Shown one piece after another: positions 8,051-17,427 of a stretch of 64,000 nt of DNA (its first letter is position 1; each line of letters begins with the position of its first letter). The position numbers and the translations under genes are program-made. The notes under the pieces were generated by a model. The model made no database searches. It was not told the DNA's origin and saw only the letters and a program-made list of their open reading frames with translations. The stretch is from DATAOG01 sp963798075. GTDB taxonomy: Bacteria > Pseudomonadota > Alphaproteobacteria > Geminicoccales > Geminicoccaceae. Location: contig CAWCRU010000029.1 in NCBI GenBank assembly GCA_963798075.1, forward strand, positions 186,001 through 250,000, written 5' to 3'.

Positions 8051-8685
8051 TCGCCCGGGCGACCCGCCGGGAGCAGCGCGACCAACTCCTCGAGGCCGTC
8101 CTGGTGCACGTCCCGTTCGACGGCTGGAGCCGGCGCTCGCTGCGCGCCGGGGCGGCCGACATCGGCATGGACGCTGGCCTCGCCCGGCGTCTGTTCCCGC
8201 GGTCCGGCGACGACCTTCTGGTCCACCTCGAGGAGTGGGCGGACCGTCGGATGCTGGCCCGGATCGATACCGCCGGGCTCGCGAACCTGCGCACCCACGA
8301 GCGCATCGCGAGGCTCGTGCGCACCCGCCTCGAGGTCCTGACCCCGCACCGCGAGGCGCTCCGCCGGGCGACCGCGGCGCGCTGGCTGCCGGGCAACGCG
8401 ATCGCCGCGACCGGCAGTCTCTGGCGCACGGTCGATCTGATCTGGGAGACCGCGGGCGACCGGGCGCGCGACGCCAGCTACTACAGCAAGCGCGCGCTGC
8501 TCGCCGCGGTCTGGACCACGACCTTCCTGTTCTGGCTCGACGACCGTTCCGAGGGGCTGGCCGAAACCTGGGGGTTCCTCGAGCGGCGGCTCGACAACGT
8601 CAGGGTGTTCGGCAAGGTTCGCAGCCAGCTCGACGACGCGCTCACGGGCCTCGGCCGGCTCAACCCGCTGACGGCGCGCCGCTGA
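8047..8685 (+). CDS. COQ9-family ubiquinone biosynthesis protein
   Basis: A 212-residue all-helical protein of the COQ9 family. It begins like a TetR-type HTH fold (TRREQRDQLLEAVLVHVPFDGWSRR, quoted in part) and has the family's C-terminal ETAGDRARDASYYSKR and WLDDRSEG blocks. In eukaryotes COQ9 binds lipid and assists COQ7; in alphaproteobacteria it is usually encoded beside rpsU, as here, where rpsU is divergent. It overlaps def by four bases. The last 26 bases overlap the 3' end of the convergent PAS-domain reading frame (8660-8685). Confidence 0.88.
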   Translation: MIARATRREQRDQLLEAVLVHVPFDGWSRRSLRAGAADIGMDAGLARRLFPRSGDDLLVHLEEWADRRMLARIDTAGLANLRTHERIARLVRTRLEVLTPHREALRRATAARWLPGNAIAATGSLWRTVDLIWETAGDRARDASYYSKRALLAAVWTTTFLFWLDDRSEGLAETWGFLERRLDNVRVFGKVRSQLDDALTGLGRLNPLTARR

Positions 8686-11600
8686 GCGGGGGCCGCCGAG
8701 CCGGCGCCCTCGGGCTCGGCGAGCGCGTCTCGCCGGTCGTCCGCGCCGGCACATCGCCGGCGGTCGCGACCGGCCGGTCGGGTCTTGCGAAGCTGACCCC
8801 GGTCATGCCCACGGCGCGGCCGGCCGGATCCCGCTGCACCCGGCCGCGCAGGCCCAGCCGCCGGACGTGGCCGTCCGGCAGCATCACCCGGAACTCGGCG
8901 CTGTAGCGCTCGCCGCTCGCGATCGCCGCCTCGATCATGCGCTGCAGTTCGCCCCGGTCCTGCGGATGGACCGCGGCCAGGAACCGCTCGAGGCCGGGCC
9001 GGGTCTCGGCCCGCTCGAGGCCCAGGAGCGCGTAGGTGTGCTCATCCCAGACCGCCGTCCCCCGCTCCAGGTCGAAGTCCCAGATGCCGATGCCGCCGGC
9101 ATCGAGGGCCATGCGCAAGCGCTCCGCCGTCTCCGCCAGCGCGTCGCTGGCATCGCGTTCCTTGCTCACGTCGAACATCAAGCCGGCGATCCGGGTCACC
9201 CGGCCGCCCCGATCGCGCTCCATGAGCTGCGCGACGCCGCGCACCCAGACCCAGTGGCCGTCCTGGTGGCGTAGCCGGACCTGGACGTCGTAGCGGTCGG
9301 TCCCGCCCCGGTCGAAGGCATCGTAGGCGCGCTCCATGGAGGCGCGATCCTCGGGGTGGATGCGCTCGAACAGCCAGTCGAGAAAGTCGCGCGGGTCCGG
9401 CAGGTCCGCCGGAGCCAACCCGAGCAGCTGGGCCCAGCGATCGTTGTAGTCGGTGTCGGCACCGGGCGGCACGCTGTGCTCGTAGAGCCCGGCGCCGCTC
9501 GCGGCGATCGCGACCTCGGCGCGGCGCTGGTAGGTCCGCAGCTGACGCTCGACCACCTTGATCTGCGAGATGTCGACAAAGCTCAGCACCGCGCCTTCGA
9601 TCGTTTCCGGGGCGGTGCGATAGGGCGTGATGCGCAACAGGAACACGTGGCCGTCCTCGCGCCGCGTGATCTCGACCCGCTGCCCGATGCCGTCGCGGAT
9701 CACCTTGGCCACCTCGCCCAGCAGACCCGGGTGCTCGAACTTGAGCGCGAAGTCGCCGAGGAAGCGGCCCTCGTCGCCCGGCTGCAACGCGATCACGTCG
9801 GCCAGGCCCGGTGTGAAGCGCTTGATCCGGAGCTCGGCATCGAGGAACAGGGTCGCGTCGAGCAGGTTGACCAGATCGTCCTGAGCGTGATCGAGCTCCT
9901 CGACCTTCTCGGCGAGCTGGGCGTTGATCGTCTCGAGCTCCTCGTTGAGGGACTGCAGCTCCTCCTGCGAGGCCTCGAGCTCCTCGTTGCTCGACTGCAG
10001 CTCCTCGTTCATCGACAGCAGCTCCTCGTTCGACGACGCGAGCTCCTCGTTCGAGGTCTCGAGCTGCTCGACCGTGGTCTCCAGCCGCTCCCGGGTCGCC
10101 GTGAGCTCCTGCTCGAGCCGGCTGACCGCCGCCTGCTCGGACGCCCCCTGGCGCGGTCGGCCGGCATCCGCCGCGGCCGGACGCTCCTTGAGGATGACGA
10201 CCAGCTGGCCGACCTCCCGATCGCCGGTCACCCGCGGCTCGACCACGACATCGACCACGTGGTGGCGGCCATCGTGCTCGACGTCGACCGCCGCCTGGGT
10301 GACCGCGGCGCGGCTGCTTTTCGCCTTGTTCAGGGCGGTGCGCAGGTCCATGCGCAGCTGCTCGTGGACCAGACCGAACACGTTGAGGCTCGCGGCGCCG
10401 CCCGCCGGGTCGAGGAACGGCGACAGCCCGGTCGAGAACTCGATCACGTCGAACTGCTCGTCGACCACCAGATAGGGCGGCGCGTAACGCTGGAGCACGA
10501 CACCGTGGGCCCATTGCCCGGGCGTTGGCTCCGGCATCGGCAGTCGCCGCGGCCCCTGCCCGCCGACGCGGCGGGCGAAGCGTCGGCCGGGAAGGTCGCG
10601 CGGGGTCCGCTGCGCGCGAGCCGCGAGCGGTAAATGCGCTGCTTGCGATCCACGGGTCCGAACAGGCGGCTGTGGCGGCCGACGTTCTCGGCAGAGCCCA
10701 GGAACAGGAAGCCGTCCTCGCGCAAGGCATAGTGGAACAGCGGCACGACCCGGTTCTGCAGTTGCGGGGCCAGGTAGATCAAAAGGTTGCGACAGGAGAT
10801 CAGATCGAGGCGCGAGAACGGCGGATCGGCGATCACGTTCTGGACCGCGAACATGCAGATCTCACGCAATCGCTTGGAGACGCGGTAGTGGTCCTTCTCC
10901 TGGACAAAGAAGCGCTCGACCAGGCGGCGCGGCATCTCGGCGAGCGCGGTCGCCGGGTAGACGCCGGCGCGCGCGAGCGCGAGCGCCGCCTCGTCGATGT
11001 CGGTCGCGAAGATCTGCACCTGCTGCGGCTGCGCCTGCCCGTGCAGCTGCTCGAGGAGCAGGAGCCCGATCGAGTAGGCCTCCTCGCCGGAGGCGCAGCC
11101 CGGCACCCACACCCGGATCCGGTCGGCCGGGCCCTTGCTCTCCAGGAGTGCTGGGATCACCTTGCGGGTCAGCGCGAGGAAGGCCTCGGGGTCGCGGAAG
11201 AAGCGCGTGACCCCGATCAGCAGATCGTTGAACAGCTGATCGATCTCGTGCGGATCGGCCTCGAGCCGCTCGACATAGGTGGCGGCGTCGGCGAGCTGCA
11301 GGATCTGCATGCGCCGCTGGACGCGGCGCAGGACCGTATTCTCCTTGTACTCGCTGAAGTTGTGCTTCTTGTGCTTGCGCAGGAGCTCGTGGATGCGCCC
11401 GAGGTGGGTCGCAGCCCCGATCTCGATTGGCGCGTCTTGCCCCAGCCCGTTGATCCGGCGGAGGTTGGCCGCGTAGCTGATCAGGGCCTGCGGCATCTTG
11501 GCGACCTCGAGGACGAGGTCGACGTAGCCGGCGGCCGCAGCACTCCCGGGCATGCTCGGGTGGGCCGCGGACTCGACGTTCTGCGCCATGGTCAGGCCGC

Positions 11601-12089
11601 CGTGCTCCTTCACGGCCTTGACCCCTGCCGTGCCCTCGTGGCCGGCGCCCGAGAGGATGATGCAGACCGCGTTCGGGCCCTGGTCCTCGGCGAGCGAGGT
11701 GAAGAACCGGTCGATCACCGTCTGGCGCTCGTGCGCCGCCAGCGGGACGCGCACGCGCAGCCGGCCACCCTCGACCGTGAGCGAGGCATTGGGCGGGATG
11801 ACGTAGAAGCGGTCGCGCTCGATCGGGGCGCCGTCCTCGGCCTCCGACACCGGCATTCCGGTGTGGCGGGTGAGCAGCTCCACCAGCATGCTCGGGCGCT
11901 TGGCCAGCAGATGCTGGACGAGGATAAAGGCCATGCCGCTGTCCGGCGGCAGATGCTTGAGGAAGGTCTGGTAAGCCTCGAGCCCGCCAGCCGAGGCGCC
12001 GATGCCGACGACCAGGAAGGGCGCTGGACCCGCGTGCTGCGCGTCGGCTGGGCCTGCGTCGATCGGCCCTCGCGGTCGTTGTCAGCCAT
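8660..12089 (-). pseudogene. CheB-CheR-PAS hybrid chemotaxis-type signalling protein, frame broken at two points
   Basis: Read from 12089 with GAGGA upstream, this would be one protein of about 1140 residues. It has a CheB methylesterase domain (VVGIGASAGG, VQHLL), a CheR methyltransferase domain (HNFSEYKENT, GCASGEEAYSIG, SCRNLLIYL), and a long coiled coil built on NEEL/SNEELL repeats. A PAS-like segment precedes the coiled coil and three PAS domains follow it. The longest frames are 10444-11934 (CheB-CheR) and 8660-10537 (PAS part). The start ATG at 12087-12089 is in a different frame from CheB, with the break between about 12020 and 12050. A second break lies in the GCGCGC run near 10611-10620. 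In both places one base is missing, or a dinucleotide extra. The CheB catalytic loop reads GHEGTAG, with Glu where Asp is usual. Such hybrids often feed two-component or PAS signalling instead of flagellar adaptation; no response regulator or kinase lies next to it. Confidence 0.8.
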
Positions 12090-12250
12090 GATCCGTCCTC
12101 AGCTGCGAGCCGTGCAGCGTGCCGGGCCGGCACGCTCCCAAAACGACGCTCGACAGCGGCAGTACCTTATGATTGGATAACGATCAAACATCAACTAACT
12201 TCGGTTGAGAACGGGACGGGATTCTCCCCTTTTCGAAGGGGAGCCAGCGA

Positions 12251-13990
12251 ATGCTGTATGACGCGCGCGCCGAGCTGCGGGGCATCCTCGACACGGTCGC
12301 TGACGCGATCGTGATCGTAGACGCGAAATGGCGTATCCTCAATCTGAACGCCGCCAGTGCCGAGCAGTTCGGCTATCATACGCACGAGCTGATCGCCCGA
12401 CCGGTGGGCAGCCTGTTCGTGCCGCGTGCCGAACACAAGGTCTTGGAATCGATCCGGCGTACCTTCGGCCCCAAAGCCACGCGCCGCACCGTCTGGACCG
12501 GCATCCTGATCGGCCGCCACCAGGACGGCCGCGCCATCGTCTTCGAAGGGCGGATCGGACGCTACGTCGTCGACGAGCGGGTCCGCTATGTTCTGGTCTT
12601 GCGCGACGTCGGCGCCCGCCGGCGCGCCGAGCGGGCCTTGGAGCGGGCGGCGCTGCACGATCCGCTGACCCGGCTGCTCAACCGGGCGGCGTTCGCCGAC
12701 GAGTTGCGCCGGACGATCGAGCGCGCCCAGAGGACCAGCGGCAGCTTCGCGCTCCTGCTGCTCGATCTCGACCACTTCAAGGAGATCAACGACAGCGTCG
12801 GCCACCAGGCGGGCGATCTGTTGCTGCGCCAGGCCAGTCGCCGCCTGCGCGGGCAGGTCCGGCGGAGCGACGTCCTCGCCCGCCTCGGCGGTGACGAGTT
12901 CGCCGTGATCTCCGACCATGCAGCACCCGCCTCCGACAGCATCGCGCTCGCCGAACGGCTCACCGAAGCGGTGTCCCGGCCGTTCCATGTCGGCGGGGTC
13001 GAGGCCCACATCGGCACCAGCATCGGCATCGCCACCTTTCCCGAGGACGCAAGGGACGGCGACCAGCTGCTCGCGCGCGCCGACATGGCGCTCTATGCCG
13101 CCAAAGGGGCGGGCCGGGGTACCTGGCGACTGTTCGATCCGCGGATGCAGAAGATCGCGACCGAGCGCCGCCTGCTCGAGGGCGAGATCCGGGTCGCGCT
13201 GCGCGAGGGCCAGCTCGAGCTCGTCTACCAGCCGATCATCCGGCTGCACGATCTGGAGGTCTGCGGCCTCGAGGCGCTGCTGCGCTGGAATCACCCGACG
13301 CGCGGCATGCTGCGGCCGGAGGAGTTCGTCCCGTTCGCCGAGCGCAACCGGCTCATCCAGCCGATCACCGAATGGGCGCTCAAGCGGGCTGTCGACCAGG
13401 TGCTGACCCTCAAGTCCGCGCGGATCGAGACGCTGCCGACCGCGGTCAACATCTCGACCCGGATCCTCGATCAGGACAGCCTCGTCGACACCGTGGGGCT
13501 CGCCTGCGCGCGCCTGCATGAACTCGGGGTGCAGCTGATCCTCGAGATCACCGAGGGCGCCCTCATCGAGCACGCTCGCGTGGCCAAGATCCTGACCACG
13601 CTGCGCCAACTCGGCGTCCGGATCGCGATCGACGACTTCGGGATCGGCTACTCCTCGCTCGCCCGGCTCAAAGACCTGCCGCTCGACCTCTTGAAGATCG
13701 ACCGATCGTTCATCGCCAATCTGCCGCACGGCAACGCCGATCGCGCGGTCGCCAATTCGATCGTCCGCCTGGCCACCAGCCTCGGCATGGCGACCGTCGC
13801 GGAAGGCGTGGAGACGCCCGAGCAGCTGCGGGCCGTGCTCGAGCTCGGCTGCGATCAGGCCCAGGGCTACCTGTTCGCGAGCCCGATGCCGATCCAGAGC
13901 ATTCCGGGCTGGCTGGAGCGCTGGCGGCGGCACGAACGCCCGCAGATCCTGGACGCGTGCGGGCTGGAGCCGCGCCTGCGGTTCGCCTAA
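12251..13990 (+). CDS. PAS-GGDEF-EAL cyclic-di-GMP signalling protein
   Basis: A 579-residue soluble protein with an N-terminal PAS domain (residues ~8-120, with DTVADAIVIVD and EQFGYHTHELI). It is followed by a diguanylate cyclase domain with an intact RLGGDEFAV and LDLDHFKEIND, then a phosphodiesterase domain with EALLRW, VNIS, LEITEGAL, DDFGIGYSSL, KIDRSF and VAEGVET. Both catalytic cores look complete, so it could make and degrade c-di-GMP, with PAS selecting between them. No membrane segment is visible. It starts at an ATG preceded by GGGGAG and is divergent from the CheB-CheR-PAS gene across 161 bases. Position beside the flagellar cluster suggests a role in switching between motility and attachment, which is inference. 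Confidence 0.93.
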   Translation: MLYDARAELRGILDTVADAIVIVDAKWRILNLNAASAEQFGYHTHELIARPVGSLFVPRAEHKVLESIRRTFGPKATRRTVWTGILIGRHQDGRAIVFEGRIGRYVVDERVRYVLVLRDVGARRRAERALERAALHDPLTRLLNRAAFADELRRTIERAQRTSGSFALLLLDLDHFKEINDSVGHQAGDLLLRQASRRLRGQVRRSDVLARLGGDEFAVISDHAAPASDSIALAERLTEAVSRPFHVGGVEAHIGTSIGIATFPEDARDGDQLLARADMALYAAKGAGRGTWRLFDPRMQKIATERRLLEGEIRVALREGQLELVYQPIIRLHDLEVCGLEALLRWNHPTRGMLRPEEFVPFAERNRLIQPITEWALKRAVDQVLTLKSARIETLPTAVNISTRILDQDSLVDTVGLACARLHELGVQLILEITEGALIEHARVAKILTTLRQLGVRIAIDDFGIGYSSLARLKDLPLDLLKIDRSFIANLPHGNADRAVANSIVRLATSLGMATVAEGVETPEQLRAVLELGCDQAQGYLFASPMPIQSIPGWLERWRRHERPQILDACGLEPRLRFA

Positions 13991-14034
13991 ACGTAAGCCG
14001 CCGGCGCCGGTGCGGCGCGCCCGGCGGCCGGCCC

Positions 14035-14784
14035 TCAATACGGCAGGATGATGTCGAGCACCTGGGCACCGGGCCGCGGCTGCTGCATGTCGGTGAGCTG
14101 GCCGCGGCCGCCGTAGGCGACCCTGAGCTCGGCGATCTGGTCGTGGGAGATCGTGTTGTTCGGGGTGATGTCCTCAGGCCGGACCACGCCCGCGACATAG
14201 AGCTCGCGCACCTCGAAGTTGACCCGCACCTCCTGGCGCCCCTGGATCACGAGATTGCCGTTCGGCAGGACCTGGACCACCACCGCCGCGATGTTGAGCT
14301 TGATGTCCTCGTTGCGGGTGACGTCACCCTTGCCGCCGTTCTCGAGGGCGCTGTTCAGATCGACCAGATTGGTCGGGTCGACCGCGTTGGGGAAGATCTT
14401 GGGCAGCTTGCTCTCGTAGCCGAAGAAGTGGCTGGCCGCGAGGTTGTCCGAGTTCGAGCGCGTGCGCTTGGTCTCGTTCTCGAGCTTCGCCTGGTCGGCG
14501 ATCGTCACCTGCACGGTCAGCACGTCGCCGAGGGTGCGCGCGCGCTGATCCTTGAAGAACGAGCGCGCCCCCTGGCGCCAGAGCGAGTTGGGCGGATAGA
14601 CCTCGGGCTCCTGGGCCGGCATCGGCAGGGATACGGGATGGTAGGCCGGCTGCTCGACCGGGTTCTCGATCGGGGTCAGGGCCGGCGTCTTGCCGACGTT
14701 GGCGAGGCGCTCGAAGGTGTTGGCGCAGCCGCCGAGCGCGACCAGGAGGGCGAGGCCGGCCAGGGAATGGCGGTGCAAGCTCAT
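14035..14784 (-). CDS. flgH: Flagellar L-ring lipoprotein FlgH
   Basis: A 249-residue lipoprotein forming the outer-membrane L ring around the flagellar rod. The signal peptide ends in a lipobox, LVALGGC, with Cys at residue 20. The mature part has the FlgH core: SLWRQGARSFFKDQRA, GDVLTVQVTIAD, NEDIKLNIAAVVVQVLPNGNL (quoted in part), RPEDITPNN and the C-terminal YGGRG. I chose the start at 14784 because it gives a canonical signal peptide; the frame continues upstream through flgA. It is the last gene of the flgF-flgG-flgA-flgH transcript, 13 bases after flgA. Confidence 0.95.
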   Translation of the reverse strand: MSLHRHSLAGLALLVALGGCANTFERLANVGKTPALTPIENPVEQPAYHPVSLPMPAQEPEVYPPNSLWRQGARSFFKDQRARTLGDVLTVQVTIADQAKLENETKRTRSNSDNLAASHFFGYESKLPKIFPNAVDPTNLVDLNSALENGGKGDVTRNEDIKLNIAAVVVQVLPNGNLVIQGRQEVRVNFEVRELYVAGVVRPEDITPNNTISHDQIAELRVAYGGRGQLTDMQQPRPGAQVLDIILPY

Positions 14785-14797
14785 GCTGCGGGCTCCG

Positions 14798-15553
14798 TCA
14801 GCGGCCGCTGGCCGGCGGCTCGCCGGTGCCGCCGAGCGCGATCCGGTCCGGGCCGACGACCACGCCCTCGATCTGACTGCGGCTGTCCAGGTTGACCACC
14901 CGCACCAGGTCGCCCAGGGCGCCGTCGGCCTGCGCGAGGCCAAGCGCGCTGAGCGTCAGTCCGGGCCGGGCGTAGATGAGCTGCACCGTGTGGCCGCGGA
15001 GCACCAGTCGGGGCGCCTGCAGGTCGCGCTCGCTGAGCACCCGGCCCGGCTGCAGCGGCCGGCGCGCCTCGCTGCCGATCATCTGCGCGGCGGCCGTGAT
15101 GCTGCTCGGGCGCCGCCGGTCCGGGACCGCCGTGATCCAGTCGACGTCGGCTGCGGTGATCACCTCGCCGGCGGCAACCGGCCGGGCCAGCACCGGCAGC
15201 TCGATCAGCTCCTGCGCGCGGCCCGCGGCCGGCAGACGGAAGCGGATCTGGTCGCCGACCGTGCCCACCAGGAGCGCGCTGAAGCGCCCGCTGCCGGCCT
15301 CGTAGCGCAGCGCCTCGACGGCGATCTCGGTCGCCTGCGCGCTCTGGTTGGCGAGCGGCAGGCGCGGCTGCTCGAGGCGCAGATCGAGCGCTTCGCCCGC
15401 ACCCTCCGCGGTCAGGGCCGCGCTCAGCAGCTCGAGCGCGAAGCTTTGGGTGAGCGGCGCGCCGGCCGGCAGGGTCGCGGCGCCGGCGCCGGTCCCGGCG
15501 GAGGCCAGCCCGGCCAGGCCGAGCAGCAGAACGAGGAGCCATGGGCGCGGCAT
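14798..15553 (-). CDS. flgA: Flagellar P-ring assembly chaperone FlgA
   Basis: A 251-residue periplasmic protein with a cleavable signal peptide (LLVLLLGLAGLASA). The C-terminal SAF domain shows PVAAGEVITAADVDW, the hinge RRPLQPGRVLSERDL, the GHTVQLIYARPGLTLSA strand pair and the terminal Arg-rich GDLVRVVNLDS. FlgA assists P-ring (FlgI) assembly in the periplasm. FlgI itself is not in this window. The gene is 7 bases from flgG and 13 bases from flgH. Confidence 0.92.
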   Translation of the reverse strand: MPRPWLLVLLLGLAGLASAGTGAGAATLPAGAPLTQSFALELLSAALTAEGAGEALDLRLEQPRLPLANQSAQATEIAVEALRYEAGSGRFSALLVGTVGDQIRFRLPAAGRAQELIELPVLARPVAAGEVITAADVDWITAVPDRRRPSSITAAAQMIGSEARRPLQPGRVLSERDLQAPRLVLRGHTVQLIYARPGLTLSALGLAQADGALGDLVRVVNLDSRSQIEGVVVGPDRIALGGTGEPPASGR

Positions 15554-15560
15554 GCCGGCC

Positions 15561-16346
15561 TCAGCGCAGCTGGGTCACGGTGGCCATCATCTCGTCGCTC
15601 GCCGTGATCACCTTGGAGTTCAGGTCATAGGCGCGTTGCGCCGCAATCAGCGCCGTCATCTCCTGCACCGGGTTGACGTTCGAGCTCTCGAGGAAGCCCT
15701 CCTGCAGCTCGCCGTAGCCGGCCGCGCCGGGGGCGTTGACGGTGGCCGGCCCCGAGGCCGGCGTCTCGACCAAAAGGTTGTTGCCGACCGCTTCGAGGCC
15801 CGCCTCATTGGCGAAGGTCGCCAGCTCGAGCTGGCCGAGGTCGACCGGCGCGATCTGGGATTGCAGCTTGGCCTGGACCTGACCGCTCGCGTTGACGGTC
15901 ACCTGGACCGAGTCCGCGGGCACTGTGATGCCCGGGCTCACGGTGAAGCCGTCGGCGGTCACCAGCAGGCCGTCGGGGCCGAGCTGGAAGCTGCCGTCGC
16001 GCGTGTAGGCGAGCTCGCCGCTCGGCCGCTCGACGATGAAGTAGCCCTGGCCCTGGATCGCGAGGTCGAGCGGGTTCTCGGTCGCCGTCATGTTGCCCTG
16101 CGAGTTGATCGGATAGACCGCGGCCGGCTTGACGCCGAGACCGATCTGCACGCCCGCCGGCACGACCGTGCCGATATCCGAGCTGGCGGCGCCGATCCGC
16201 CGCTGGCTCTGATAGAGCAGATCCTGGAACTCCGGCCGCCGGCGCTTGTAGCCGGAGGTCGTCATGTTGGCGATGTTGTTGGAGATGACCTCGACGTGGA
16301 GCTGCTGGGCCATCATGCCCGTGGCAGCGATGCTCAACGATCTCAT
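15561..16346 (-). CDS. flgG: Flagellar distal rod protein FlgG
   Basis: A 261-residue axial protein, the standard FlgG length. It begins MRSLSIAATGMMAQQLHVEV with the SNNIANMTTSGYKRRR rod signature and carries NPLDLAIQGQGYF. It ends with the D0-domain helix SSNVNPVQEMTALI plus QRAYDLNSK. I chose the start at 16346, preceded by AAGGAG; the open frame runs far upstream only because of the GC content. It forms the distal rod exported by the flagellar type III system. Confidence 0.95.
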   Translation of the reverse strand: MRSLSIAATGMMAQQLHVEVISNNIANMTTSGYKRRRPEFQDLLYQSQRRIGAASSDIGTVVPAGVQIGLGVKPAAVYPINSQGNMTATENPLDLAIQGQGYFIVERPSGELAYTRDGSFQLGPDGLLVTADGFTVSPGITVPADSVQVTVNASGQVQAKLQSQIAPVDLGQLELATFANEAGLEAVGNNLLVETPASGPATVNAPGAAGYGELQEGFLESSNVNPVQEMTALIAAQRAYDLNSKVITASDEMMATVTQLR

Positions 16347-16390
16347 GGCGGCTCCTTGTTGCCGGCGGCCTGCTTGACGCTCGGCCCGGC

Positions 16391-17113
16391 TCAGCCGGTG
16401 GTCTCGAGCATGTGCTCGATCGCCCGCCGCTGCAGGTCGTCGTCGGTCTCGATCAGGCGCTGGGTGCCCTGGTACGCGCGCAGGGTCGCCATCATCGCGA
16501 TCATCTCGTTGATCGGGTGCACGTTCGATCCCTCGAGCGCGCCCTGGACCAGGCGCGCCGCGGTCGCTGGCAGCGGCGCCTGATCGCTGCGATAGAGGCT
16601 GCCGCCGACCGGCACGAGGCGCTGCTCGTCGGCGAAGGCCACGAGATCGAGGCGGCCGATCTCGGCGGCCGGGGTCGAGACCGTACCGTCGGCGGCGATC
16701 GTGACCGGGCCGGCGTCGAGCGGGATCGCGAGCGGCGCGCCGCCGTCGTCGAGCACGGGGTCGCCATCCGCGGTCGCGAGCTCGCCGAGTTCGCTCACGT
16801 GCAGCTGACCGCTGCGGGCGTAGCGCACCCCCGCGGCGGTCTGGACCGCCAGATAGCCGGGGCCTGCGATCGCCAGGTCGAGCGGGTTGTCTGTGGTCGT
16901 GATCGGGCCGGGACCGAAGTCGCGGACCATGCCGACGTCCTGGACGAACGCGAGGCGCTGGCGGTCGCCGGCGTCGACCGGCACGGGCTCCAGCAGCAGG
17001 GTCGCGGCCTTGAAGCCGGTGGTCGTGGCGTTGGCGATGTTGTGGGCGACCACGTCCATCTGACGGTCGAGCACCATCTGACGGGAAAGCGCGATGTAGG
17101 CGGTCAATTCCAT
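16391..17113 (-). CDS. flgF: Flagellar proximal rod protein FlgF
   Basis: A 240-residue rod protein with the N-terminal helix ALSRQMVLDRQMDVVAHNIA, the NPLDLAIAGPGYLAVQ motif and the C-terminal SNVHPINEMIAMM helix typical of FlgF. First gene of the flgF-flgG-flgA-flgH operon. Its ATG at 17113 lies about 23 bases downstream of the transcription start predicted by the sigma-54 site at 17147-17162. Confidence 0.93.
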   Translation of the reverse strand: MELTAYIALSRQMVLDRQMDVVAHNIANATTTGFKAATLLLEPVPVDAGDRQRLAFVQDVGMVRDFGPGPITTTDNPLDLAIAGPGYLAVQTAAGVRYARSGQLHVSELGELATADGDPVLDDGGAPLAIPLDAGPVTIAADGTVSTPAAEIGRLDLVAFADEQRLVPVGGSLYRSDQAPLPATAARLVQGALEGSNVHPINEMIAMMATLRAYQGTQRLIETDDDLQRRAIEHMLETTG

Positions 17114-17119
17114 GGCTCT

Positions 17120-17134
17120 TGGCCCTGACTTTGC
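17120..17134 (+). promoter_or_regulatory. Tentative sigma-54 site facing fliL
   Basis: TGGCCC-TGACT-TTGC keeps the GG-N10-GC spacing on the plus strand. It lies almost 300 bases before fliL and runs into the opposite sigma-54 site, so it may be fortuitous. Confidence 0.3.
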
Positions 17135-17146
17135 GGCCTGGGGCGA

Positions 17147-17162
17147 TGCAGTTTCCGTGCCA
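17147..17162 (-). promoter_or_regulatory. Sigma-54 promoter of flgF-flgG-flgA-flgH
   Basis: On the minus strand this reads TGGCACGGAAACTGCA, matching TGGCAC-N5-TTGC at all but one core position, with GG and GC separated by ten bases. Transcription would start near 17136, giving a short leader to flgF. The window encodes a sigma-54 activator of the FlbD type, and rod/ring genes are class III sigma-54 targets in Caulobacter. Confidence 0.75.
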
Positions 17163-17269
17163 GGCAGGGCGCGCGGCGGGATTCGGCGCGCTTGGCAAGG
17201 GGTCAACGCGGCCGCCACGGCAGGCCTTGCCGGGCAAGATCTGCCGGCGGCGGGTCTGTGCCGACCGGA

Positions 17270-17285
17270 TCAACCGGTTCTTAAC
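17270..17285 (+). promoter_or_regulatory. CtrA-like box upstream of fliL
   Basis: TCAA-CCGGTTC-TTAAC, one mismatch from the CtrA consensus TTAA-N7-TTAAC, located about 140 bases before fliL. The bases after it (ending TCCCTAGC) resemble those after the perfect box at 20268-20283 (TCCTAGC), which may be the -10 region. Together with the sigma-54 site it makes the 314-base flgF-fliL gap a divergent class II/class III control region. Confidence 0.55.
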
Positions 17286-17427
17286 CGCACCGTCCCTAGC
17301 TTGGCGGCCCGGCAAGTGAGCGGTCCCGAAGCGACGATCGGAACCGGCCGCTCGAGACCGGCGCCGTTGCGGCCCCAAGCTGTCGCGATCCGAGGGGTCG
17401 CTCAACCACGCAAGCCGGCATACGGGC

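Noticed and set aside
12191..14038. 615-residue minus-strand frame opposite the PAS-GGDEF-EAL gene
   Set aside because: Antisense artefact of GC-rich coding; no motif.
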